Assembly: GCA_024278415.1 (NCBI GenBank)
Contig: JAJRTI010000159.1
Location: 1-12,004 of the forward strand
Length of the DNA stretch: 12,004 nt
Origin: Planctomycetota bacterium
Lineage (GTDB): Bacteria; Planctomycetota; Brocadiia; JAJRTI01
Reading direction: 5' to 3'
Shown here: piece after piece, positions 5,582 to 12,004 of the stretch
Layout of the letters: each line of letters starts with the position of its first letter
Numbering within the stretch: position 1 is the first letter of the stretch
Translations under genes and position numbers: made by a program
The notes under the pieces: generated by a model
Database searches by the model: none
The model's input: only the letters and a program-made list of their open reading frames with translations
Told to the model about the DNA's origin: nothing

Positions 5582-8356
5582 ATGAGAAAGCTTGGCAGAG
5601 CCCTAGCCATCTTTGCCGTCACCTTTGTCGTGGCCGCAGCCGTCATGCGGGAGAGGCAGAGCGAGGGGCCGCCCGCGGCCGCGAGACGAGACGCGGACTG
5701 GAGCGCGTTCGAGTATCAACTCGACAAGCAAGAGCGCAAGGCGTCCCAGTTCAACGTCAGCTTCCGCTTCACCGACGCGGGCGACCCGTCTTCGGTGCGG
5801 GCGCTCGTGAATTGCCAAGACGAGGCCAACTACTACTACGTGCAGTTCGCCAAGAACGAGGTGCGCCTGGGCCGCGTGGAGCAAAACTTCGACCTGCGCA
5901 TCGGCACGCGGAAGGAGATGGAGGTCAACGACGGCAAGACGCATCAGGTCGTGGTCAAACGCCGTGACGGCGAACTCGTCGCAGTGGTGGATGGGCAGAT
6001 CGCGGCGTACGCGTTCGACGACGTGTTCTCCGGCGGGCGCATCGGTTTGGGCCGAAGCGACGATTCGGTGAAGTTCGAGGGGTTCAGGTTCCAGGCGGCT
6101 GAGGACGTGTTCTTCACCGACGACTTCATGCGCGACGAGGGCGACATGGGGCCTTGGGAGGTGCAGTCGGGCGAGTGGAGCGTCCGGTCGCTCTCCAACC
6201 CCAGCCTCAGCAGCAATGCGTTCAATTTCGTGGGCAAGGCGCAGGCCGGCGACAAGCCCGCGCCGGCGCGGGCGTTCACGGGGCATTGGTTTTGGGACAA
6301 CTACCGCGTGAACGTCGCGTGCCGGCCCCTGAGCGGCGCCGCGTTCGGCCTGTACTTCTGTGTCCAAGATGAGGACAACCTGTTCCTGCTGCGCTGGCAA
6401 AGCAAGCCGCAGCCGCAGATCGAGTTTGTGCGCCGGCGCGAGGGGCGCGACACGGTCGTCGCCAAGACGCCCAGCGGGTTCATGCCCGATCAGTGGTATG
6501 GCCTCCGCATCGACGTGCGCGACGGCCGCGCAGACGCGTTTGTCGATGGCAACCGCATGCTCACCCTGAGCGACCCAAGCATCTGCTTCGGCAAGATTGG
6601 CCTCTACACCGAGGATGCTGACAAGGGGGTCGTGTTCGATGACGTGGGCGTGAAGTCGTGGCGCGAATTCGCGGACGACTTTCAACGGGTCGCACTCCGG
6701 CAGTGGACTCGCCTCGGAGGCGACTGGAACTGGGTCGAGGGGCAGGGCGAGGGCGCGTCCAGGCGGTTCGCCGTGGCTTGCGACAAGCCAGCAAAGGCCG
6801 TGGCCGGGCTTGCCGACTGGACGAACTACACCTTCTCCGCCGATCTCGGGCCGTGGCGAAAGGGCGAAGCCGGGCTCTGCTTCCACTACCTCGACGAGGG
6901 CAACTACTACGCCTGCCGATGGAGGCGCACGGAGCGCGACGAAGTGCGCGAGTTGGTGAAAGTCGTGGACGGCGTGTCGTCCGTGCTCGCGCAGCAAGAG
7001 GCCCCGCTGCATACCGGCCAGATGCGCGTCAGCGCCCGCGTCGACGATGGCTACATCCGGGTGGACGTGGACGGCCAGACCGCGCTCGAAGCATTCGATA
7101 CGGATCTGCGCAATGGCAAGGTGGGGCTCTATGCGCGGGCGTGCCCGTTCGTGTGGTTCGACAACGCCAAGGTCGAGTTCCACGCGCCAGCCGAACCGTT
7201 GGCCAGCATCCACGAGGTCTTCTCCCGCGAGACGAGCATGCAGATCTGGTCGGGCTCGGAGAGCGACTGGGAGCGCCGCTACCGGTCCAAGGACGGCGTG
7301 AGCCAAACGGTGAATTGGCACCGCGCCAACTTCCACGGCGACGTGGGGATCGAGGTGGATGCGGCTTCGTTCGCGGAGGGCGGCAACATCGTGGGCCTCA
7401 TCGTCGGCGCGGAGGACGCCAAGGAAGACAGCGGCTACCGGCTCGACGCGTCCAAGGCGGATGGCAAGGCCGCCTGGAAGGTGTCGCTCTTTGAGGGGGC
7501 TCGGCTCATGGGCGAGCAGGAGCTGCCGCTGGGCCGCCAGCCCTACCGCTTCCGCCTGCGCAAGGCCGGCCGCTTCGCCGCGGCGTACGTGGACGGGCGC
7601 TGCCTGCTCTACGGCCGTTCGGCCGAGCCCCTGCGCGGAGCGCGCATCGCCTACTACTCCCGCGGCGTCGAAATCGCGCGGGACGACGTGCACATCTATA
7701 CCGATCACGTGTACAACGATCTGTTCCGCACCGCGCCTGTGGACTGGAGGGTCGCTTGCGGCACGTGGGAGGTGACCAACCGGTGGCAGTGCGACCCGAG
7801 GTGGTCGTTCTTCTCCGGCCGCGACACGCGCCTCGCCGCGATCTGGAACAAGCGCCAATTCGCCGGCGACTTGACGGTCGAGTTTTTCGCCGGGCCCAAG
7901 ATGGACCGCTCCCGTGGCAAAGAATACGAGTACGCCAGCGACATGAACGTGACGATCTGCGCCGACGGCCAGGATCTTACGAGCGGCTACAGCTTCCTCT
8001 ACGGAGGATGGCACAACACGGCCTCGGCCATCGTGCGCAAGAACGCGGTCGTCGCGCGGACGCGCAGCCACATCATCCCCAACCACACCAACATCCACCG
8101 GCGGTGGTTCCATATCCGCGCGGAGAAAAGAGGGGCGAACCTCGCGCTCTACATCGATGGCGCCCGCGTGTTGACCTACACCGACCCCAACCCGCTGCCG
8201 GGCGGGCAGATGGCGATTTGGACCTACGACAACGGGCTCATGGTGTCCCGCGTGCGCATCTCGTACGAAGGCGACGCCCCGCTCGAACGGCCGCGCCTGC
8301 TGCCGCCACGGCCGCAGGCGTGTGTGTACGACGTGGTCCCAACCCTGCGCTGGTAG
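5582..8356 (+). CDS. Secreted or anchored protein of about five LamG/GH16-like jelly-roll units
   Basis: This is a 924-aa protein. The leader MRKLGRALAIFAVTFVVAAA has a basic start and one hydrophobic helix with no clear lipobox or AxA site, so it is a signal peptide or N-terminal anchor. The rest is about five beta-sandwich units: roughly 37-172, 178-358, 364-534, 545-706 and 712-896. Units 2-5 open with a similar pattern (FTDDF, FADDF, VFSRET, YNDLF, then W and often G-x-W). Units close with a VDG/IDG strand, a Gly-rich GKIGLY-type turn and, in several, a DD/FDD strand (VVFDDVGV at 349-356, VWFDNAKV at 524-531). This pattern is typical of LamG_3 / '3-keto-disaccharide hydrolase' (DUF1080) / GH16-like concanavalin folds, which bind or sometimes cleave glycans. 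No GH16 ExDxxE motif is visible, so binding is likelier than catalysis. It is the second gene of the operon; its stop overlaps the next gene's ribosome binding site. Confidence 0.8.
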   Translation: MRKLGRALAIFAVTFVVAAAVMRERQSEGPPAAARRDADWSAFEYQLDKQERKASQFNVSFRFTDAGDPSSVRALVNCQDEANYYYVQFAKNEVRLGRVEQNFDLRIGTRKEMEVNDGKTHQVVVKRRDGELVAVVDGQIAAYAFDDVFSGGRIGLGRSDDSVKFEGFRFQAAEDVFFTDDFMRDEGDMGPWEVQSGEWSVRSLSNPSLSSNAFNFVGKAQAGDKPAPARAFTGHWFWDNYRVNVACRPLSGAAFGLYFCVQDEDNLFLLRWQSKPQPQIEFVRRREGRDTVVAKTPSGFMPDQWYGLRIDVRDGRADAFVDGNRMLTLSDPSICFGKIGLYTEDADKGVVFDDVGVKSWREFADDFQRVALRQWTRLGGDWNWVEGQGEGASRRFAVACDKPAKAVAGLADWTNYTFSADLGPWRKGEAGLCFHYLDEGNYYACRWRRTERDEVRELVKVVDGVSSVLAQQEAPLHTGQMRVSARVDDGYIRVDVDGQTALEAFDTDLRNGKVGLYARACPFVWFDNAKVEFHAPAEPLASIHEVFSRETSMQIWSGSESDWERRYRSKDGVSQTVNWHRANFHGDVGIEVDAASFAEGGNIVGLIVGAEDAKEDSGYRLDASKADGKAAWKVSLFEGARLMGEQELPLGRQPYRFRLRKAGRFAAAYVDGRCLLYGRSAEPLRGARIAYYSRGVEIARDDVHIYTDHVYNDLFRTAPVDWRVACGTWEVTNRWQCDPRWSFFSGRDTRLAAIWNKRQFAGDLTVEFFAGPKMDRSRGKEYEYASDMNVTICADGQDLTSGYSFLYGGWHNTASAIVRKNAVVARTRSHIIPNHTNIHRRWFHIRAEKRGANLALYIDGARVLTYTDPNPLPGGQMAIWTYDNGLMVSRVRISYEGDAPLERPRLLPPRPQACVYDVVPTLRW

Positions 8357-8360
8357 GAGG
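8355..8360 (+). promoter_or_regulatory. Ribosome binding site selecting a GTG start
   Basis: AGGAGG begins inside the TAG stop of the multi-LamG gene and sits 5 nt before GTG 8366. It supports GTG as the start of the PEGA-TPR gene and suggests translational coupling. Confidence 0.75.
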
Positions 8361-8365
8361 GCCCT

Positions 8366-9823
8366 GTGGCTGAAGCAACCCCACCACGCGCGGGCCCAAG
8401 CCGGGCCGTGGCGGCCTTGTCTTGGCTCGCGCCCGCCGCGCTCGGACTGGCATTGGGGCTGGCCGTGGGCCGGCCCAAGCCCAAGGTGTATTCCCTGGAG
8501 GTGCGGTCCGACCCGGCCCGGGCGATGGTGTTCGTCGATGGCGAATGGCGCGGGTTGACGCCCCTGGCGCTGTCGGACGTGGGGCCCGGGCGGCGCCGCG
8601 TCACGATCGAGAAGAGCGGCTTCCTCAGACGCACGGACGTGGTGGCTGTGGAAGGGGAGACGCGGCTCCTGGCCGCGCTCGAGAAGGTGCCCACCTGCAA
8701 GCTCACCGTGTCGACCAAGCCGCCCGGCGCGCTCGTGCTGGTGCGGGGCCTGCCCATGGGCGAGACGCCGGTGACCCTCGAGGGGTTGCCCGAAGGCGCC
8801 CTTCCCGTGGCCGTCGAGAGGCAAGGCTATGATCCGATCTCGGAGATTGTGCCGCTCGCCGCCCCGGCCGTGACGCTGACTCGCACGCTCGAATCCAGCA
8901 GCGAGGCGTACTTCGCCAAGATGATCGCGGCATACCCCAGCGCCCTGAATAACTACACGGAACTCGTGCACCATTACATGCTTCAGGGCCGCTACGACGG
9001 CGCCATCAAGATCATGAAAGACGGCCTCGCCGCGGTGGACCGCACGGGCCAAACGGCCAATGATGGGGACCGCGCGATCGCGCGGTCGCGCTTCTACCAG
9101 GAGATTCGGAAGGTCTACACAGGGGCGTTCAAGTACGGCAGCCCAGGCGACGTGCAAAAGATAAGGCCCAAGCTGGAGCAAGCGCTGCTCGATAGCATCA
9201 AGGAGCACCCGGCCAGCGCGGCGAACTACGCACTGCTCGCCCAACTCTACCGCGGCGCCAACGACAAGGACCGCGTGCGGAAGATGCTCATGGAGGCGGC
9301 GGAGAAGGCGCCCAGAAACGTGGGATTGCAGTTCGCCATCGGGCAGCAGCTTTACAACGAGCGCCGGTACCGCGATGCCGCCCACGCGTTGGCGCGTGTG
9401 GTCGCCATCGAGCCGAACAACTTCCAAGCGCACCAGATCCTGGGGCTGAGCTTGCTGAACGTGCGCGAGAAGCATAAGGGCATCAAGCACTTGGAGACCG
9501 CTTGCACCCTGACGCAGGATCCGCGGGCCTTGGTGCAGATCCGCACCAAAATCGCCCTGGAGTACGTGCTCATGCGACGCTACGACGAGGCCGTGAAGCA
9601 GTGGCGCAAGGTCGTGGACATGGAGCCCGACGTGAACAAGGCCTGCGCCCTGCGCCTGCGCGTCGCATACTACTACCGGCGGCTGGGCCAGTACGGCGAG
9701 GCCCGCGCGATGTACCAAGCCGTGCTCGACGCCACGGACAAGCCCAGCATGCAGGCCATGGCCAAGCGCGGGATCGAGCGGTTGGCCATCGAGAAGAAGC
9801 GCGGGAAACAGGGGCTGCGATGA
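8366..9823 (+). CDS. Membrane-anchored double-PEGA, TPR-repeat protein
   Basis: This is a 485-aa protein. A single hydrophobic helix (about 19-35, LSWLAPAALGLALGLAVG) follows a short N-terminus. Two PEGA beta-sandwich domains come next (about 44-107 and 112-174), each with the SxPxxAxVxVxG....G.TP pattern (SDPARAMVFVDGEWRGLTP; TKPPGALVLVRGLPMGETP) and a GxxxVxxxxxGY/GF end. From about 190 to 470 there are TPR helices, e.g. AANYALLAQLYRGANDKDRV, VGLQFAIGQQLYNERRYRDA and RYDEAVKQWRKVVDMEPD. PEGA domains occur on cell-surface proteins and TPRs bind proteins, so an extracytoplasmic scaffold is likely (inferred). The GTG start has AGGAGG 5 nt upstream. The gene overlaps the next by 4 nt (ATGA), so the two are translationally coupled. 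Confidence 0.88.
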   Translation: MAEATPPRAGPSRAVAALSWLAPAALGLALGLAVGRPKPKVYSLEVRSDPARAMVFVDGEWRGLTPLALSDVGPGRRRVTIEKSGFLRRTDVVAVEGETRLLAALEKVPTCKLTVSTKPPGALVLVRGLPMGETPVTLEGLPEGALPVAVERQGYDPISEIVPLAAPAVTLTRTLESSSEAYFAKMIAAYPSALNNYTELVHHYMLQGRYDGAIKIMKDGLAAVDRTGQTANDGDRAIARSRFYQEIRKVYTGAFKYGSPGDVQKIRPKLEQALLDSIKEHPASAANYALLAQLYRGANDKDRVRKMLMEAAEKAPRNVGLQFAIGQQLYNERRYRDAAHALARVVAIEPNNFQAHQILGLSLLNVREKHKGIKHLETACTLTQDPRALVQIRTKIALEYVLMRRYDEAVKQWRKVVDMEPDVNKACALRLRVAYYYRRLGQYGEARAMYQAVLDATDKPSMQAMAKRGIERLAIEKKRGKQGLR

Positions 9824-11496
9824 CACTCGCAAGTGTTATCCTCGCAGCGGCCGGCGCCATCGCGCCGGCGACAGGCGCGGCCGAACTCAAGCCGTATCTG
9901 ATGTTCGACGGCCAGCCGGCTCCCGCCGACTCGGTCCAAGTCACGACCGAGCACGGCGCGGTTCGGTTGGGCTTCATGGCGCGACGCCCGGGCACGTATC
10001 GCGTGGGGCTCTCCATCACCGCACCCGAGCTGGCGCCGCTCGCTCCCGGTTTGCCCGCGCTGAAATCCGGAGGGGTGCAGGAGCCCGTCGTCCTGCGCTA
10101 TCCCTACGATTGGACGTGGCGCGGCCGCGCGAACGTGCTGAGCCGGCGGCCGCGGCTGGTCATGCCCGGCGTGCGCGCCGGCGGCAAGCTCTACATCATG
10201 GACACCCGCGAGCTGTGCGCGATCCGCATCGAGCCCGCGGGCGACGGATTGCTGCGAGCGGTGCTGCTGAAGCATCGATACCACAACGACGGCGGCGACG
10301 CATCGACCGCGGACCTGGAACTCGCCGAGGGCGAGCGTGTGGAGCTGCGCGTGCGCGTGTTCGACACCTTGGCGCAGGCGAACGAGGCGCTGTTCGGCAA
10401 AGCCAGGCCGTTGAAGGGCCGCATGACGCAGATTGCGTTCCGCGGCTGGACCGCGAAGAGCTTGTCGAAGGAGGAGTACGCTCGCGTGGCCGACGGGCTG
10501 CGCGGGTGCATGGACTACGTGATCGTCCGCGAGATCGAGCCGCATGCGTGGATCCCTGGCTTGCTCCACGAGCGCGGGCTGAAGGCGTGGCACTACCAGT
10601 ACTGGGGCGCGCTGCGCCGGCATTCGTCGCAAGTGACCGATGAGATCGAGGCGCGCATGGGCATGAAGGGCGGCGCCAAACGCTACACCGCGCCCAAGTC
10701 GCCGGAGGGGGCGTGGCTGCTGTGCGACATTCGCCGAGACGACGTGCGCCAGGTCTTCGTGGACAACGCCCGCCGCGCGGTCGCGGCCGGTTTCGATGGC
10801 GTCTTCCTCGATGGCTACCCGGTCTGGCCGGACACGAATGGCCGGCGAGGCGGCAGTGTCCCGGGGGCCGCATGCTCGCTCCACTACGCGCGCTGGAGGC
10901 TGTTGAAGGAGATCGTGCAAGCCGTGCGCGGCGCCAACCCCGACGCGGTGGTGGGCATCCTTGGCAACAACTACTACGACACGCTCGGGGAGGCCGATTT
11001 TGCGCTCAAGGAGCGCATGTACTGGAGCTGGGTGAAGTTCGACCGGCGCTTCGAGCGCCGCGTGACGCGCGTGCGCATGGGCATGGACGCGGCCTTCGAG
11101 GACGGTGAGGCGCCGTTCGCCGCGAAGGCACTCGCGTACGGCTTTAAGGGCTACTCCCCCATGGCGGTGCAGAGCGCGGCCCACTTCGTGCGCCGGCCCA
11201 CGGGCCTGAACTACTTCGGCGCGGGCGACTTCTTCCGCGAACAGCTCGACGACTGGCTCGCCACGATTCGCGCGATCGCAGACGAGCGGCAGCCGCATAT
11301 CAAGTCCATTGAGCCGGGCGACGCGTACGTGACGTTCGAGGGACGCGACGCGCTGCGAGTCGACCGGCCGTGCCGCGTGGTGTTCTCCGTCCCCGTGTGC
11401 ATTGGGCGCGGCGGGGCGCGAACGCACCGCGCGCAGTGGGTCCGCCTCGATGCGGGGGACGGGTGCCGGGTGATGCGGCAGTGTGCGGATCACTGA
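9820..11496 (+). CDS. Secreted TIM-barrel glycoside-hydrolase-like protein
   Basis: This is a 558-aa protein. A short signal peptide (MTLASVILAAAGAIAPATG, cleavage near AELKP) is followed by a beta-rich domain (about 25-195), a TIM-barrel-like domain (about 200-490) and a small C-terminal beta region (495-550). Barrel signs: QIAFRGW (204-210, first strand), GCMDYVIVREI (229-239), GLKAWHYQYWG (253-263), RRAVAAGFDGVFLDGYPVW (318-336), VVGILGNNYYDTLG (377-390) and FALKERMYWSWVKF (394-407). The FDGVFLDGYPVW strand resembles GH114 and the 'hypothetical glycoside hydrolase' groups (GHL10/GHL15). D331 and E398 are catalytic candidates by position only. ATG 9820 overlaps the previous stop (ATGA). The frame is open further upstream, but that stretch shadows the PEGA-TPR gene. 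It is the last gene of the operon. Substrate unknown. Confidence 0.75.
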   Translation: MTLASVILAAAGAIAPATGAAELKPYLMFDGQPAPADSVQVTTEHGAVRLGFMARRPGTYRVGLSITAPELAPLAPGLPALKSGGVQEPVVLRYPYDWTWRGRANVLSRRPRLVMPGVRAGGKLYIMDTRELCAIRIEPAGDGLLRAVLLKHRYHNDGGDASTADLELAEGERVELRVRVFDTLAQANEALFGKARPLKGRMTQIAFRGWTAKSLSKEEYARVADGLRGCMDYVIVREIEPHAWIPGLLHERGLKAWHYQYWGALRRHSSQVTDEIEARMGMKGGAKRYTAPKSPEGAWLLCDIRRDDVRQVFVDNARRAVAAGFDGVFLDGYPVWPDTNGRRGGSVPGAACSLHYARWRLLKEIVQAVRGANPDAVVGILGNNYYDTLGEADFALKERMYWSWVKFDRRFERRVTRVRMGMDAAFEDGEAPFAAKALAYGFKGYSPMAVQSAAHFVRRPTGLNYFGAGDFFREQLDDWLATIRAIADERQPHIKSIEPGDAYVTFEGRDALRVDRPCRVVFSVPVCIGRGGARTHRAQWVRLDAGDGCRVMRQCADH

Positions 11497-11513
11497 GCCG
11501 CGCGAAGATCGCG

Positions 11514-11555
11514 GAAGTGAAGATTGAAAAGTGTGAATTGAGGAATGCAAATTGG
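11514..11555 (+). repeat. Degenerate heptamer array, plus orientation
   Basis: Six heptads begin 17 nt after the stop of the hydrolase-like gene: GAAGTGA, AGATTGA, AAAGTGT, GAATTGA, GGAATGC, AAATTGG. Three end in TGA. AGATTGA recurs on the opposite strand at 11945-11951, so the two arrays face each other across the repeat cassette. Confidence 0.55.
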
Positions 11556-11606
11556 CCGTGGGCCGAAGCCTCCCGCCGGTTCCGAATGCACCTTGCAATT
11601 TGCATT
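11544..11606. repeat. 11-bp inverted repeat downstream of the operon
   Basis: AATGCAAATTG (11544-11554) is exactly complementary to CAATTTGCATT (11596-11606), with 41 nt between. The left arm overlaps the end of the heptamer array. A weak transcription-end structure is possible but no T-run follows. Confidence 0.5.
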
Positions 11607-11642
11607 TCCATTGGGCGTAACTACCGATTCCCATCTTCGCTT

Positions 11643-11842
11643 CGTCCCGTAGGGACGACCGAAAATAGCCCAGCGCTTCAGCGCTGGGGCGCCGACGCGA
11701 AAGGCTGCCAGTCCCGTAGGGACGGCTGAATGATCAGGCGAGGCCGGGTTCAGCCGTCCCTACGGGACTACGGGAGAACCTGCCGACAAACCTATCCCCA
11801 GCACTGAAGTGCTGGGCTATTCTCAAACGTGCCTACGGCACG
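11643..11842. repeat. Mirror-symmetric palindrome cassette (C-B-C / C'-B'-C')
   Basis: Six small palindromes are laid out symmetrically. Type C (CGTCCC-GTA-GGGACG) is at 11643-11657 and 11710-11724 in plus orientation, and at 11755-11769 and 11828-11842 in minus. Type B (8-bp stem, TTCA loop, ATAG foot) is at 11669-11688 plus and 11797-11816 minus. The gaps are 11, 21, 30, 27 and 11 nt. The last C copy is the variant CGTGCC-GTA-GGCACG and the second B copy has CCCAGCAC instead of CCCAGCGC. Both keep perfect pairing. No ORF of note lies inside. Confidence 0.8.
11710..11769. repeat. Perfect 21-bp inverted repeat at the cassette centre
   Basis: Arms 11710-11730 and 11749-11769 are fully complementary and separated by 18 nt. 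Each arm contains one C palindrome plus the GCTGAA extension. This is the longest perfect inverted repeat I found in the window. Confidence 0.85.
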
Positions 11843-11923
11843 AGGATGTGGCCGGCGCAAACAAGACCAGACTTGCCGAATGCTTGGCTCTTGGGTGTCA
11901 AACCAGTAGTTGCGCCCATATTT
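11843..11923. other. No feature seen
   Basis: This stretch lies between the last palindrome and the minus-orientation heptamer array. It is less GC-rich than the genes, and I see no ORF, hairpin or promoter that I can support. Confidence 0.4.
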
Positions 11924-11951
11924 CCATTCTCCATTCTCCAATCTTCAATCT
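11924..11951 (-). repeat. Heptamer array, minus orientation
   Basis: On the plus strand the units are CCATTCT, CCATTCT, CCAATCT, TCAATCT. On the minus strand they read AGATTGA, AGATTGG, AGAATGG, AGAATGG. The first minus-strand heptad supplies the TGA of the convergent partial gene. Confidence 0.75.
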
Positions 11952-12004
11952 CTCTCGCGCAGGCGTGCCGCGATCTCTCGCCGCCACACGAGCGCCATGA
12001 ACGC
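11945..12004 (-). CDS. Possible 3' end of a convergent gene (partial)
   Basis: On the minus strand the frame entering from the right edge is open for 19 codons, ending in VWRREIAARLRERD and a TGA at 11947-11945. Third positions are mostly G or C. The charged helical tail is protein-like. The stop lies in a heptamer array, just as for the partial gene at 1-126. Nineteen codons are too few for identification, so this is tentative. Confidence 0.35.
   Translation of the reverse strand, partial: AFMALVWRREIAARLRERD

Noticed and set aside
9502..9819. N-terminal extension of the hydrolase-like protein
   Set aside because: It overlaps the well-supported PEGA-TPR gene in another frame and reads as Arg/Ala/Gly noise. 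ATG 9820 gives a signal peptide and an ATGA junction.
5603..9832. Minus-strand open frame of 1409 codons opposite the multi-LamG and PEGA-TPR genes
   Set aside because: It is a GC-rich antisense shadow. The two real genes share a reading frame (5582 and 8366 are in phase), and their codon choice avoids the triplets that would be stops opposite. The translation is His/Arg/Ala-rich and lacks any domain.
11497..11729. Plus-strand frame running through 11370-11729 as a small gene
   Set aside because: It overlaps the hydrolase-like gene out of frame and then crosses heptamers and palindromes. No ribosome binding site or coding character.
11514..11951. Insertion sequence or MITE
   Set aside because: Inverted symmetry is present, but I could not see a target-site duplication or transposase, so the region is reported as a repeat cassette rather than a mobile element.

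Overview
The window is a strongly G+C-rich bacterial segment with third codon positions mostly G or C. It reads like a genome or metagenome contig of the Planctomycetota / PVC-like or a related phylum. That placement is inference. It rests on secreted multi-LamG-type proteins, a PEGA-TPR protein, a DUF4861-like protein, long HEAT-type repeat proteins and abundant intergenic palindromes. No marker gene fixes the taxon. All complete genes are on the + strand.

Layout: (1) 1-126 is the 3' end of an unidentified gene, finishing inside a heptamer array that puts TGA in all three frames. (2) 157-1206 is a full-length AIR-synthase (PurM) family protein whose nucleotide and substrate motifs are heavily altered. 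(3) 1207-1394 is intergenic and holds REP-like palindromes with a GTAG foot. (4) 1395-4028 is an 877-aa cytoplasmic helical-repeat (HEAT-like) protein. A further palindrome of the same family begins directly after its stop codon, in inverted orientation to the nearest upstream copies. (5) 4029-4341 is intergenic and consists almost entirely of palindromes, including an 87-bp imperfect inverted repeat. (6) 4342-11496 is a tight four-gene cluster. It encodes a DUF4861-like protein whose signal peptide is separated by a frameshift, a 924-aa membrane-anchored or secreted protein of about five LamG/GH16-like jelly-roll units, a membrane-anchored double-PEGA TPR protein, and a secreted TIM-barrel glycoside-hydrolase-like protein. 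Junctions are 2 nt, 9 nt and a 4-nt ATGA overlap, so these genes are very probably co-transcribed. (7) 11497-12004 is a mirror-image repeat cassette followed by the probable 3' end of a convergent minus-strand gene.

How the genes may work together: all four products of the operon carry export or membrane-anchor signals, counting the frameshifted one, and have carbohydrate-related or protein-scaffold folds. The simplest reading is a surface or periplasmic glycan-handling module: LamG-like binding, PEGA-TPR scaffold, GH-like catalysis, DUF4861 accessory. No substrate can be assigned. The purM-like and HEAT genes are separated from the operon and from each other by repeats and look independent.

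The least ordinary content is (a) the intact but active-site-degenerate PurM homologue, (b) the mirror-symmetric repeat cassette at 11514-11951, whose palindromes differ between copies by paired, compensatory changes, and (c) 'stop heptads' at the 3' ends of genes. No tRNA, rRNA, CRISPR array, transposase or phage gene was seen.
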